The notes under the pieces are model-generated. The model searched no databases. It worked only from the letters and a program-made list of their open reading frames with translations, and was not told where the DNA came from. 64,000 bases of DNA from positions 62,001 to 126,000 of the forward strand of contig CAVRFM010000008.1 in NCBI GenBank assembly GCA_963720375.1, read 5' to 3'. The translations under genes and the position numbers were made by a program. This document shows positions 42,319-52,072 of this stretch, in pieces (within the stretch, counting starts at the first letter, position 1; each line of letters opens with the position of its first letter). The DNA is from JAPLHP01 sp963720375. Lineage in GTDB: Bacteria > Chloroflexota > Dehalococcoidia > UBA2247 > RBG-13-53-26.

Positions 42319-43809
42319 TTACTGTCGCTGCTTATCAATAGAATTTTGAATCATCTGCGTCACGACGGCCAAGGCGCCGGCCACCGCCGCCTTCTTCTTC
42401 TCGTCAAATACCTGGGATAGCTTCTCGACCAGAGGCCGCTCGCGGTCCGCAATCTTCTTCATATCGTCAATCAGGTCGGTCTCCAGATCGATAAAACGCG
42501 TCTCCAATTCGCCCTTTACAAAGCGGGGGTTCTCCATTACCGCCTTATGGAAGGGTATGTTCGTTTTCGGGCCGACGATAATGTACTCATAGAGCGCCCG
42601 CCGCATTCTGAGAATGGCTTCCTCACGGGTCCTGCCCCACACGATCAGCTTCGATATCATCGGATCATAAACAGGAGGTATCTCATAGCCGGTATGGACT
42701 CCGCTGTCCACACGAACTCCGATGCCACCGGGAGAGCGGTATCCCCTCAGCTTGCTCGGAGTCGGAGCGAAGTTGTTGAAGGGGTCCTCAGCATTGATAC
42801 GGCACTCTATAGCCCACCCATTGGAATGAACATCCTTCTGGTTGATGCTCAGGGGTGATCCCAACCCTATCTTAATCTGCTCTTTCACAATATCAATGCC
42901 AGTCACCATCTCGGTCACGGGGTGCTCCACCTGAATTCTGGTGTTAGCCTCCAGGAAGTAGAACTTCCCATCAGAGAAAATGAACTCGATAGTTCCGGCA
43001 CCCTCATAGTTGACCCACCTGGCGGCTTTCACCGCCGTCGCAGTCATCTTTCGACGCAGTTGAGGGGTCAGTGCCGGTGAAGGGGATTCTTCGATCAGCT
43101 TCTGATGCCGCCGCTGTATCGAGCACTCTCTTTCACCCAGATGTATGACATTGCCCTGGGAGTCTCCTAATATCTGAACCTCTATGTGACGGGCATGCGG
43201 TATGTATCTCTCCAAGTAGACGCTGGATATACCGAACGTATTGGCGGCAATCCTCTGGGCTGATTCCAGCGCTCTATGAAGCTCCTCTTCGTCGTTGGCA
43301 ATAATCATCCCTATCCCACCCCCACCACCAGACGGCTTTACCAATATAGGATAGCCAAGCTCCTCTGCCGCCGCTCCCGCCTCGCCAGGGTCAGAGATGT
43401 TCTCATCAATACCCGGCACTACAGGTATACCGGCCCTTCGCATCTCCCGCCGTGCCGCCACCTTATCGCCCATAAGCTGAATCACCTTGCTCGACGGCCC
43501 AATGAACTTTATCCCCTCCCTCTCACAGGCAACGGCAAAGCGAGGATTCTCAGCCAGGAACCCATAGCCGGGGTGAATGGCATCAGCACCACTTTGCTTG
43601 GCCACTTCAATGATCTTCTCAATATTGAGGTAGCTCTGCGTCGCCGGAGCTGCACCTAAGGGATACGCCTCGTCAGCATACTTGGCAAAGAGTGCCTCGC
43701 TGTCCGCTGCAGAGTACACGGCAACAGACCTGATACCCAACTCGCGGCAGGCGCGCATCACACGAATGGCTATCTCGCCACGATTGGCTACCAGAACCTT
43801 ATTTCCCAT
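42319..43809 (-). CDS. pycA: biotin carboxylase subunit of pyruvate carboxylase
   Basis: This is a 496-residue ATP-grasp enzyme that carboxylates biotin with bicarbonate. KVLVANRGEIAIRVMRACRELG, DAIHPGYGFLAENPRFA, KPSGGGGGIGM, ARHIEVQILGD, FLEANTRIQVEHPVTEMVTGID and YDPMISKLIVWG are all present. It overlaps the end of the biotin/carboxyltransferase gene by 11 bases. The acceptor specificity comes from that partner, so it is named pyruvate carboxylase rather than acetyl-CoA carboxylase. Confidence 0.92.
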   Translation of the reverse strand: MGNKVLVANRGEIAIRVMRACRELGIRSVAVYSAADSEALFAKYADEAYPLGAAPATQSYLNIEKIIEVAKQSGADAIHPGYGFLAENPRFAVACEREGIKFIGPSSKVIQLMGDKVAARREMRRAGIPVVPGIDENISDPGEAGAAAEELGYPILVKPSGGGGGIGMIIANDEEELHRALESAQRIAANTFGISSVYLERYIPHARHIEVQILGDSQGNVIHLGERECSIQRRHQKLIEESPSPALTPQLRRKMTATAVKAARWVNYEGAGTIEFIFSDGKFYFLEANTRIQVEHPVTEMVTGIDIVKEQIKIGLGSPLSINQKDVHSNGWAIECRINAEDPFNNFAPTPSKLRGYRSPGGIGVRVDSGVHTGYEIPPVYDPMISKLIVWGRTREEAILRMRRALYEYIIVGPKTNIPFHKAVMENPRFVKGELETRFIDLETDLIDDMKKIADRERPLVEKLSQVFDEKKKAAVAGALAVVTQMIQNSIDKQRQ

Positions 43810-45547
43810 CCCTCTCCACTACCATCAGAACAGTATTGGATTTCACCAGATCACCATCATGAACCATAATCTGCTTCACCACCCCACCGTGAGGACAATG
43901 TATCTCATTCTGCATTTTCATGGCTTCAAGCACCGCTACCACATCACCCTCTCTCACCTTATCCCCGACCTTGACCTTCACGGCGACTATCATCCCAGGC
44001 ATTGGACAGATCACAGCATCCCGAGACGGTCTTTGTGATGGGCCTGCCTTCGATGTCTCCACCTTCCCCACTCGTACCCCACCATTACCATCGAGCACAG
44101 GGGTTATCCTGACGGTGAAGGTCTCGCCATCCACATCCACGCTGAACTCCGAAGGAATGTCCAGAACGTTCGGAACCTTGCTTCGCGCAGCCACAGTCAG
44201 CAACGTCTCCTCACTTAGTTCACCGCGCAGGAACTTGACCGCTACCTGGGGATAGAGGGCATAGGTAATCAGATCCTCCTCCCGCCTGAGAATACCCAGC
44301 TTGCGCCCCTCCTGCTGCAACTTCTCCAACTCCGGCTCCAGGAGGTCGGCAGGGCGAACAGTGATGGGCTTCTCATCGCCTGTGACCGCTTTCCTCACCT
44401 CATCATTCACCTTACCTGGCGGTCTGCCATATTGGCCGAGGAAATAGTTCCTGACCTCCTGAGTCACCTTACTGTAGCGCTTACCTGCTAGCACATTCAA
44501 TACCGCCTGTATCCCCACCAGTTGACTCGTGGGAGTTACCAGCGGGGGATAACCAAGGTCAGCCCGCACATGCGGAACCTCTTTCAGAACATCATCGAAC
44601 CTGTCCAGAGCGTCCTGCTCACTGAGCTGACTCACCAGGCTGGAAAGCATTCCCCCCGGTATTTGATGGAGGAGGACGTTGAGATTGGGACGAGTTGCCT
44701 CACCGGTAAACAAAGCCTTGTACTTTGCGCCTACGGCAGCGAAATACTCACCTATATCATAGAGTAAACCGAGGTCCAACCCGGTGTCATAAGGAGTATC
44801 TTTGAGAGCAGCAACCAAACTTTCGGTGGTGGGTTGAGACGTTCCCCACCCGAAAGCGGAGAAAGCAGTATCCAGAATATCAACACCGGCCAGGGCCGCA
44901 GCATAGTAACTCAGAGGCGCCATCCCACTGGAGCAGTGCGAGTGGAGGTCAACAGGAACCTTCACTCGGTTCTTGATGGCCCTGACCAGCTCGCCAGATG
45001 CCGCCGGCGCAATCAGCCCGGCCATATCCTTTATGCAGATGGAGTCACAACCCAGGCGCTCCAGCTTTTCAGCCATATCGGCAAAGCCTTTCACGGTGTG
45101 CACCGGGCTGATGGTATAGCAGATAGTGCCCTGAACATGCGCCTTATACTCTTTCGCCACTTTTATGGCAAATTCCAGATTCCTTATGTCGTTGAGGGCA
45201 TCAAACACGCGGAAGACATCAATGCCATTTTTCACTGAGAGGCGGACGAATTCCCGTACCACATCATCAGGATAGTGCCGGTACCCCACAATGTTCTGCC
45301 CCCGAAGCAGCATCTGCAGGCGTGTATTCTTTATCGCCGACCGTAACGCTCTCAGGCGCTCCCAGGGGTCTTCATTCAGGAACCTGATGCAGGAATCAAA
45401 TGTAGCCCCACCCCATACCTCGAGGGAGAAGAAGCCCACCTTATCGAGCTTCTCGGCTATGGGAAGCATATCCCTGGTGCGCATTCGCGTAGCTATCAGG
45501 GACTGGTGCGCATCACGAAGCGTGGTATCAGTGATCAATATACCCAT
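43799..45547 (-). CDS. pycB: pyruvate carboxylase subunit B (carboxyltransferase and biotin carrier)
   Basis: This is a 582-residue protein. The N-terminal barrel ITDTTLRDAHQSLIATRMRT, LEVWGGATFDSCIRFLNEDPWERL, SICIKDMAGLIAP and VDLHSHCSSGM are those of pyruvate carboxylase/oxaloacetate decarboxylase alpha. The C-terminal biotin domain has VLEAMKMQNEIHCP with the biotinylated Lys. No decarboxylase beta subunit is found nearby, so anaplerotic pyruvate carboxylase is favoured; 2-oxoglutarate carboxylase is possible. It is the first gene of the pair. Confidence 0.92.
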   Translation of the reverse strand: MGILITDTTLRDAHQSLIATRMRTRDMLPIAEKLDKVGFFSLEVWGGATFDSCIRFLNEDPWERLRALRSAIKNTRLQMLLRGQNIVGYRHYPDDVVREFVRLSVKNGIDVFRVFDALNDIRNLEFAIKVAKEYKAHVQGTICYTISPVHTVKGFADMAEKLERLGCDSICIKDMAGLIAPAASGELVRAIKNRVKVPVDLHSHCSSGMAPLSYYAAALAGVDILDTAFSAFGWGTSQPTTESLVAALKDTPYDTGLDLGLLYDIGEYFAAVGAKYKALFTGEATRPNLNVLLHQIPGGMLSSLVSQLSEQDALDRFDDVLKEVPHVRADLGYPPLVTPTSQLVGIQAVLNVLAGKRYSKVTQEVRNYFLGQYGRPPGKVNDEVRKAVTGDEKPITVRPADLLEPELEKLQQEGRKLGILRREEDLITYALYPQVAVKFLRGELSEETLLTVAARSKVPNVLDIPSEFSVDVDGETFTVRITPVLDGNGGVRVGKVETSKAGPSQRPSRDAVICPMPGMIVAVKVKVGDKVREGDVVAVLEAMKMQNEIHCPHGGVVKQIMVHDGDLVKSNTVLMVVERDGK

Positions 45548-45706
45548 TCTTACCTACACCTACAACAATCACTCTATCAGCTTGCCCCGGGATAATGGAC
45601 GAGATCGGGACATGACCGACAAAGAATATACTAAGCTATTATTGTAAGGGAAACTGCGGATAATATCCAAACTTGCCACCCTGCGGCCAGACAGCCAGTA
45701 TAACCA

Positions 45707-46408
45707 TCACCGAGTGACATCCTTCTGAGAAGGCCTGAAGATCAGCCACCTGTTGAAATACATAAACGGTATATTTATCAGACCTACCAGCCATTTGGTA
45801 AGGAGTTGTCCCTCTATCAAAGCCCAGAGGGGCATTGTTCCGGCAAAGGCCAGAGTAATAAAGAGAAACGTATCCACCGTCAGGGCAGGAATTGAGCTGA
45901 AGGCATTCCGCGTCCAGAGATACTTGCCTTTAGTCATCTTTTTGAATACGTCGTATATCCAGGCGTCAAGGTTCTCGCTCACCAGGAAAGCCACCCACGA
46001 TGCCATGGTGATCCGGGGTACCAGGCTTATTATCGCGTCCCAGTCCTGCTGTTTATTCCAGAAAGGTGCTGGTGCCAACCTGGTGGCCAGCCAGAGGAAG
46101 AAGACCATGGCTACCTGGGTGACAAAGGCGATGAATATCATTCTGTGAGCTTCTCTGCGGCCAAACCTCTCATTCACAATGTCAGTAAAGAGGTAGGTGA
46201 CAGAGTAGACCAGTACCGCAGCGGGGGCTTCAACAGTGATGAATCCGAGGTTATATTGGGCTATCTTTGTAGCAGTGATCTGGCTGACAGCAACGAATAC
46301 CACATAAAGGGCTATAAGTGCATCGGGCCTATCAAATTTCCTGGCATACCAGGACCCGAAAAAGGTGAAGCTCGTTATCCCAATCACCCATAATATCAAC
46401 TCCAGCAT
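45707..46408 (-). CDS. queuosine-precursor transporter (YhhQ/VUT family)
   Basis: This is a 233-residue membrane protein with six to seven helices. The family motifs FTFFGSWYARKFDRPDALIALYV, TATKIAQ, LVYSVTYLFTDIVNERFGRREAHRMI and AFLVSENLDAWIYDVFKK (with NLD) are present. YhhQ (QueQ-type) proteins import queuosine precursors preQ0/preQ1. Together with queH at 20.3 kb this suggests salvage. No preQ1 riboswitch is seen in the upstream gap. Confidence 0.9.
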   Translation of the reverse strand: MLELILWVIGITSFTFFGSWYARKFDRPDALIALYVVFVAVSQITATKIAQYNLGFITVEAPAAVLVYSVTYLFTDIVNERFGRREAHRMIFIAFVTQVAMVFFLWLATRLAPAPFWNKQQDWDAIISLVPRITMASWVAFLVSENLDAWIYDVFKKMTKGKYLWTRNAFSSIPALTVDTFLFITLAFAGTMPLWALIEGQLLTKWLVGLINIPFMYFNRWLIFRPSQKDVTR

Positions 46409-46699
46409 GTGTCAATAACTCCCCTCCGCTGAATCCATAAACGGAACCAACAGTTGGTTTAAATATAAGGAATGTTTATATCCTGCTTTCCCGAGAAAAT
46501 CAACATTTCAATCAGGGCCTGAATAGCAGATCCCGTTATCTAAAACCACCAGTTGCAAACGGTTACCCTTTTGCTGTATATTCCCAACCAAGGTTGAAGT
46601 TCAGGTTATCAGGCTTATGTCGAATCTCTTTCAGAATTCACTGACAGCATCGGATGACCCGAACTCTAGCCGGGATACTATTCAAGAGGAGGCCATCTA

Positions 46700-47011
46700 A
46701 TGGGTTACGTAGACAAGCAACTTCAGTGCGCGGAATGCGGAGCTAACTTCGCCTTTACCGCATCCGAACAGGAGTTCTACGAATCGAAGGGGTACACCAA
46801 CGAACCAAAGCGTTGCCCAACCTGTCGTCAGGCAAGGAAATCGCAGCGTCAGGGAGATGGCGGTTACGGCGGGCCCAGGCAGATGTTTCCCGCAGTGTGC
46901 GCCCAGTGTGGGAAGGAAACCCAGGTACCCTTCCAACCTCGATCAGAGAGACCAGTCTATTGCAGCGAGTGCTACACCAAGGTTCGTCAGAGCAATCGAC
47001 AGCAGCCTTAA
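46700..47011 (+). CDS. small double zinc-ribbon protein, paralogue of the 12.7 kb gene
   Basis: This is a 103-residue protein starting at an ATG with GGAGG upstream. The first ribbon is CAEC...CPTC and the second CAQC...CSEC (VPFQPRSERPVYCSECYTKV). It is close to the protein at 12672-12995, sharing EQEFYESKGYTNEPKRCPTCRQA-like sequence. Its tail is shorter and lacks the Gly/Ser linker. The function is unknown. Confidence 0.88.
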   Translation: MGYVDKQLQCAECGANFAFTASEQEFYESKGYTNEPKRCPTCRQARKSQRQGDGGYGGPRQMFPAVCAQCGKETQVPFQPRSERPVYCSECYTKVRQSNRQQP

Positions 47012-47183
47012 GAAACAGCCACTCTGTAGCTAAAGACTGTTCCCTTGACTCATTGGAGGGCAAAGGAGGCTCAGTGCCTCAGCGAGCGACCAATCCTCCA
47101 GGCCACTCGAATAGTTGCGTTGCTTGAGTAACGTGACTCCCGGCAGTGGAGACTCAGGTATTATCTGCTTTCAGGCTAGAGGG

Positions 47184-48650
47184 CTAGCCCTTAACCACTC
47201 CTATAGGGTACGCTTTGGCCACTTTCCGGCATAGCCCCGCCCGGTGGCATACTTCTACCACCTCGGCTACATCCTTATATGCTTCCGAGGCTTCCTCTGC
47301 CAACCCCCCCCTGCTCGCTGACATGGCCAGAATCCCTCTTGCGGCTAGCTCTCGAGCCACATCCGCATCCCGCACACCCTTCCTGGCAGCATGGCGGCTC
47401 ATTGCCCTTCCCGCACCATGGCAGACAGAGCCAAAGGACTCTTTTATCGCACCCGGAGCTCCTACAGCCACAAAGGAGTAGCGGCCCATATCCCCGGGAA
47501 TAAGCACCGGCTGTCCTATCTCTTTATACCTGGCAGGAATGCCAGGGTGGCCGGGCGGGAAAGCCCTGGTAGCCCCTTTGCGATGCACACAGAGGCTGAG
47601 TTTCTTCCCCTCCACCTCATAGCTTTCGATCTTGGCGATATTATGTGCCACGTCATAGACCATCTCCAGTCCGATCTGCCGCGGGCTTTTGCCAAATACC
47701 TTCATAAAACACTCTCTGGCCCAGTGAGTAATGCACTGCCGGTTAGCCCAGGCATAATTGGCAGCACATGCCATAGCTGCCAGATAATCCCGTCCCTCCG
47801 CCGACTTCACCGGAGCACAGGCCAGCTCTCGATCGGGAATGTCAATGTCATACCTTTGCATCGCTTCCCGCAGAATGCTCACGTAATCACCGCAGACCTG
47901 ATGACCAAGCCCACGGCTTCCTGTATGCACCAGAAATAGAACCTGCCCTACTTCCTCAATACCCATGCCGCGAGCCGTAGCTGGCTCATATATCTCGCCC
48001 ACCACCTGGACTTCAAGGAAATGGTTTCCGGAGCCGAGAGTCCCTGATTGAGGCAAACCACGCTCCTTAGCCTTGCTGCTGACCTTGTCCGGATCTGCAC
48101 CATTGAGACAGCCCCCTTCTTCACTCACCTCCAGGTCTTCCTGCGTACCGAATCCCCGCTTTACCGCCCAGCGAGCACCCCCGGTCAGAATCTCATCCAG
48201 TTCCTTCTTGCCGACCTTTATTTTGCCTGTGGAGCCAAGCCCCGAAGGGATGTCGTGAAAGAGACCTGAAAGCAATTTCTCCATCTTGGGCCGTACCTCT
48301 GATTCACGCAGGTTAGTGCGCAAGAGTCTCACCCCGCAGTTGATGTCATATCCAACGCCACCGGGGGAAACTACCCCATCCTCCACCCTGGTAGCCGCCA
48401 CCCCGCCGATAGGGAAGCCATAGCCCCAGTGGATGTCAGGCATTGCCAGTGAGTGCCCCACGATACCGGGCAGGAAAGCCACATTGACCACCTGCTCCGC
48501 AGCCTGCTCCTCCCGGATGCTTTCCAGCATCTCTTCGCTGGCATAGATCAGCCCGGGGACCCGCATCCCCGGTTTGTAGTTCTTCGGAATCTCCCAGCGG
48601 TAGTCGTCGATCCTGTTTAACGGCCCGTCCCAGCGTGCCATATCCTTCAC
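47184..48650 (-). CDS. rtcB: RNA ligase RtcB
   Basis: This 488-residue Mn- and GTP-dependent enzyme joins RNA 2',3'-cyclic phosphate or 3'-phosphate ends to 5'-OH ends. The metal and guanylate motifs are complete: GVGYDINCGVRLL (metal Cys), GSGNHFLEVQ, LVHTGSRGLGHQ, YDVAHNIAKIE and VHRKGATRAFPPG (guanylated His). It follows the archease gene after three bases. In other organisms the pair repairs broken or intron-cleaved tRNAs. Confidence 0.96.
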   Translation of the reverse strand: MKDMARWDGPLNRIDDYRWEIPKNYKPGMRVPGLIYASEEMLESIREEQAAEQVVNVAFLPGIVGHSLAMPDIHWGYGFPIGGVAATRVEDGVVSPGGVGYDINCGVRLLRTNLRESEVRPKMEKLLSGLFHDIPSGLGSTGKIKVGKKELDEILTGGARWAVKRGFGTQEDLEVSEEGGCLNGADPDKVSSKAKERGLPQSGTLGSGNHFLEVQVVGEIYEPATARGMGIEEVGQVLFLVHTGSRGLGHQVCGDYVSILREAMQRYDIDIPDRELACAPVKSAEGRDYLAAMACAANYAWANRQCITHWARECFMKVFGKSPRQIGLEMVYDVAHNIAKIESYEVEGKKLSLCVHRKGATRAFPPGHPGIPARYKEIGQPVLIPGDMGRYSFVAVGAPGAIKESFGSVCHGAGRAMSRHAARKGVRDADVARELAARGILAMSASRGGLAEEASEAYKDVAEVVEVCHRAGLCRKVAKAYPIGVVKG

Positions 48651-48653
48651 CTT

Positions 48654-49070
48654 CTACACGTCAAAAATCACCCGGATACTGTAGTAACCACTGTCCTTCG
48701 TCACCCTGAGCATATGATAGGTGGCCGCCTTCACCCCCACCCTTAAGTTATGGCGCGATTCATCCATCTCCTCACCATAGCCCTCGGCCTTGAGACTGGT
48801 GTCAGCCAGTTCAGTAATATCGAACCTTTTGAAGACAATCCTCTCTACATCAAACAGATACAGGAGCTCATTCAGCCATGCTACTACCAGGCTTTCGCGA
48901 TCCGCGGCCTCCACTGCTATCTTCCGGCAGGCCTCTTCCTTTACACTTCCCAGGTCGGCTATCAGTGAAAACATGGCATAGGCTGCATTGGCGAAGGCTT
49001 CCTTCAGATCCGTCCCATAGGCCACAATGCCGGTATCCGCAGTGTGGTCAATGATGTCAAACCTTTTCAC
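48654..49070 (-). CDS. archease, activator of RtcB
   Basis: This is a 138-residue protein of the archease family. FDIIDHTADTGIVAYGTDLKEAFANAAYAMFSLIADL, LVVAWLNELLYLFDVERIVFKRF and RVIFDV at the end match. Conserved Asp residues bind the metal that helps RtcB guanylation. It lies three bases upstream of rtcB and is probably co-transcribed. Confidence 0.94.
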   Translation of the reverse strand: MKRFDIIDHTADTGIVAYGTDLKEAFANAAYAMFSLIADLGSVKEEACRKIAVEAADRESLVVAWLNELLYLFDVERIVFKRFDITELADTSLKAEGYGEEMDESRHNLRVGVKAATYHMLRVTKDSGYYSIRVIFDV

Positions 49071-49313
49071 TATTGTCTTTCCAATTCTTCCTCAGTTTGC
49101 CTTCATGGTTCTTCATAGTCTCTCCCAGAACATTGACCATGAAATCGTTCAAATGTCATGAGAATACATTATAGTCCATCTCATGACAACAAATCCTGTC
49201 AATACGAAAGCACCTCTCTACAGAAGACACCCTCTATCCCTTCGTCTGCCATCCCAAGTCCGGTGAAGAGAAAGAAGAGGTTGCTCAGTCAAACACACCA
49301 TAATCAGGGGATG

Positions 49314-50099
49314 TCACTGAAGCTGAGCCCTGATATCTTGAGAAAGCCTGCCGTGCAGGATGTTGCTGATATCGGCACAGGGTTCGAGAACCTTGAGAAG
49401 CTCGCTAGTCACACGGGGATATTGACTGGAGCCGAATAAGCCCACTATCTCTACATAGCGAGAGCCTACGGCGGCAGGTGCTCTAAAGGCATAGGCGAGG
49501 TAGGCATTGAGCATCTGCACCATTGAATCAAAGGCACCCCTGGTGACCTGCGACTGGTGCACCCTGATAGCTGCCATCTTAGTAGTCATCTCATGGTCGA
49601 TGCCAACCATCAGAACCCGATCGGCAACGTCCGGCAGTTTCTTATAGAAGTCAGGAAACAACCAGACGAAGTACTTGATCACCAGGGAAGCAGGCTTTAT
49701 ATCCTCTACTACTTCGAGCACCAGGTCATGGGTTGCCCTGTGATCGGGATGCATATCGCTTCTTGTCGGCACGAAGATCAGATCGGCTCTGCTATCAGCA
49801 AGAATCGACACCACCTCCTGCTTCAATGACTCCAGGCGCACGCCACGTAACCTGCCGACTGATCCATCCTCCACACCCAATTCAAAGTAGTGATGAATAC
49901 CAAGCAAGCTCCTCTCCCCCCGCGCCTCCGCCCTCCTCACTTCAACCAATTCTTGAGGCGGTATAACATCGCTGCCATGGCGGCCGTCGGTAACATAGAC
50001 ATAGGTTACCTCCCCTCCATGCTTCAACAGTTTCTGCATTATGCCGCCAATAGCTATGGCGCAGTCATCATTGTGCGGCTGAAAACACACTACTCTCAT
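49314..50099 (-). CDS. LmbE/PIG-L family deacetylase
   Basis: From the ATG at 50099 this is a 261-residue zinc deacetylase. The first motif reads FQPHNDDCAIAIGG, where PHxDD binds zinc. VYVTDGRHGSD and FVPTRSDMHPDHRATHDLVLEVV complete the zinc site. Family members remove acetyl groups from GlcNAc-type substrates, including GlcNAc-inositol in mycothiol and GlcNAc-PI synthesis. The substrate is not known here, though inositol lipids are made by this organism. Confidence 0.88.
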   Translation of the reverse strand: MRVVCFQPHNDDCAIAIGGIMQKLLKHGGEVTYVYVTDGRHGSDVIPPQELVEVRRAEARGERSLLGIHHYFELGVEDGSVGRLRGVRLESLKQEVVSILADSRADLIFVPTRSDMHPDHRATHDLVLEVVEDIKPASLVIKYFVWLFPDFYKKLPDVADRVLMVGIDHEMTTKMAAIRVHQSQVTRGAFDSMVQMLNAYLAYAFRAPAAVGSRYVEIVGLFGSSQYPRVTSELLKVLEPCADISNILHGRLSQDIRAQLQ

Positions 50100-50310
50100 T
50101 GGATATCTATCATCGCCTGGATGCAGACCCATTTCCGGCCGTACATGTCCGTGAGCTGGCCCACAATGGGCATCATCAACCGGAGGATTGTTTTTCTCTT
50201 CCATGTATGACGACCGGCCTGCGCCGGCCGAATCAGACCAAAGGAAACAATATCGCAGTATACTTCAGGCCAGACGCTGCAGCAAACCAAGATGGAAGAG
50301 ACTATGATGG

Positions 50311-50339
50311 TTGTGGTGGCAAGATACTCCTAGTATAAT
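50311..50339 (+). promoter_or_regulatory. promoter of guaA
   Basis: TTGTGG (50311-50316), 17 bases and TATAAT (50334-50339). Transcription would start near 50346, which makes a GTG at 50348 an unlikely start and supports the ATG at 50402. The same -35 and spacing recur before proB. Confidence 0.65.
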
Positions 50340-50401
50340 CTACCAAAGTGACCACTGCAGGATCTTCGAGAAGCCCTTCAGAAATCCCCGGGTCTAAAGA
50401 C

Positions 50402-52057
50402 ATGTCAGGCGACCATAGAGTAGCGACCAGTGACGATGTCGAGGTATCCACCTACCTCGAAATAGCCAAGAAGAAGGGGGGGGAACAGCCCATCCTTCAG
50501 AAGGCCCCAGCCCCTGGTGGCGAGCGTGAGGCAGTGGTCATCTTCGATTTCGGTTCCCAGTACAGCATGCTCATCGCCCGTCGCGTCCGCGAGTGCCAGG
50601 TATACTGCGAGATCGTGCCCCACGACACCCCCTGGAAGAACATCGCCCATCTGAATCCCAAAGGTTTCATCCTCTCCGGCGGCCCGGCTAGTGTCTATGA
50701 GCCGGGGGCCCCTCTGGCTCCATCCTACATCTATGAGAGCGGGGTGCCGGTGCTGGGCATCTGTTACGGCATGCACGCTATGGCTCAGCAACTGGGGGGA
50801 AAGGTAGTTCGGCAGACAAAGCGGGAATATGGACACGCCACCCTGCACCAAGGCGCAGATTCACCCCTCCTCGCTTACCTACCCTTCTCAATGCCAGTGT
50901 GGATGAGCCATGGCGACCAGGTGGTGGAGATGCCACCTGGCTTCACTGCCCTCGCCTACACGGACAACTGCCCTGTTGCTGTCATGGGCAACGATCAGGG
51001 GTTCTTCGGTTTGCAGTTTCACCCCGAGGTAGCCCATACACCGGATGGGAAAACCGTCTTGAAGAACTTCCTCTACAATGTCTGCGGCTGCCAGGGCAAC
51101 TGGACAGCAAGGAGCTTTATCACCGAAAGTATCGAGAAGATCACCCAACAGGTAGGCACAGGGAAAGTCATCTGCGCTCTCTCCGGAGGAGTTGATTCCG
51201 CCGTTGCCGCCACCCTGATTCACCATGCAGTAGGCGACCAGTTGACCTGCATCTTTGTCAACAATGGCCTGTTGCGCAGGGAAGAGGCGGAGCGGACTAT
51301 AAACGCCTTCCGAAAGAACCTGAAGATGAACATCGTTTATGTGAATGCCACAGATAGATTCCTGGAGCGCCTGAAGGGCGTGACCGATCCTGAACAAAAG
51401 CGCCATGTAGTGGGGGAGGAGTTCATCCGTGTCTTCGAGGAGGAAGCCACCAAGATAGGCAAAGTGGACTTCCTGGCCCAGGGAACCCTTTACCCTGATG
51501 TCATTGAGAGCACCACTCCTGATCTGAAAGCTTCAGCCAGAATAAAGTCCCATCACAACGTGGGGGGACTGCCTGCCAAGATGGCCCTCAAGCTGCTGGA
51601 ACCCCTGCGCTACCTCTTTAAAGACGAGGTAAGAAAGGTGGGATTGGCTCTGGGCCTGCCTGAAGATGTCATCTGGCGGCAACCTTTCCCGGGTCCGGGG
51701 TTGTCAGTGCGTATTATCGGCGAGGTTACCCGGGAGCGGCTGGAGGTGCTGAGAGCAGCCGATTGGATTGTCATGAATGAAATCAAGAAGGCCAACCTTT
51801 ACCGCCAGATCTGGCAGAGCTTTGCCGTGCTCACTAACATCAGGAGCGTCGGGGTAATGGGTGACTATAGAACCTACGGCTATCTGGTCGCCATTAGAGC
51901 AGTGACCAGCGAAGATGCCATGACCGCTGACTGGGCCCACCTTCCCCCGGAGCTGCTGGCGCAGATCTCCAACCGTATTGTCAACGAAGTCCCCGGTGTA
52001 AACCGAGTGGTGTATGATATATCGTCCAAGCCGCCAGCCACGATTGAATGGGAATGA
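50402..52057 (+). CDS. guaA: GMP synthase (glutamine-hydrolysing)
   Basis: From the ATG at 50402 the protein has 551 residues. A variable N-terminal tail of about 40 residues precedes the class I amidotransferase domain: FDFGSQYSMLIARRV, GVPVLGICYGMHAMAQ with the catalytic Cys, and FHPEV. The ATP-PPase domain follows (CALSGGVDSAVAATLIHHAV, P-loop SGGVDS), then the dimer domain ending PPATIEWE. It converts XMP to GMP. The exact start is uncertain because no strong ribosome site is seen. The purD gene follows after a ferritin-like gene. Confidence 0.95.
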   Translation: MSGDHRVATSDDVEVSTYLEIAKKKGGEQPILQKAPAPGGEREAVVIFDFGSQYSMLIARRVRECQVYCEIVPHDTPWKNIAHLNPKGFILSGGPASVYEPGAPLAPSYIYESGVPVLGICYGMHAMAQQLGGKVVRQTKREYGHATLHQGADSPLLAYLPFSMPVWMSHGDQVVEMPPGFTALAYTDNCPVAVMGNDQGFFGLQFHPEVAHTPDGKTVLKNFLYNVCGCQGNWTARSFITESIEKITQQVGTGKVICALSGGVDSAVAATLIHHAVGDQLTCIFVNNGLLRREEAERTINAFRKNLKMNIVYVNATDRFLERLKGVTDPEQKRHVVGEEFIRVFEEEATKIGKVDFLAQGTLYPDVIESTTPDLKASARIKSHHNVGGLPAKMALKLLEPLRYLFKDEVRKVGLALGLPEDVIWRQPFPGPGLSVRIIGEVTRERLEVLRAADWIVMNEIKKANLYRQIWQSFAVLTNIRSVGVMGDYRTYGYLVAIRAVTSEDAMTADWAHLPPELLAQISNRIVNEVPGVNRVVYDISSKPPATIEWE

Positions 52058-52072
52058 AAAGGAGGAAGAGCG

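Noticed and set aside
46409..46699. A preQ1 riboswitch before the queuosine-precursor transporter
   Set aside because: No preQ1-I or preQ1-II consensus bases could be found in the upstream gap.
49158..49439. A 93-codon rightward frame overlapping the LmbE gene end
   Set aside because: Most of it is antisense to the deacetylase or lies in non-coding sequence, and it has no recognisable features.
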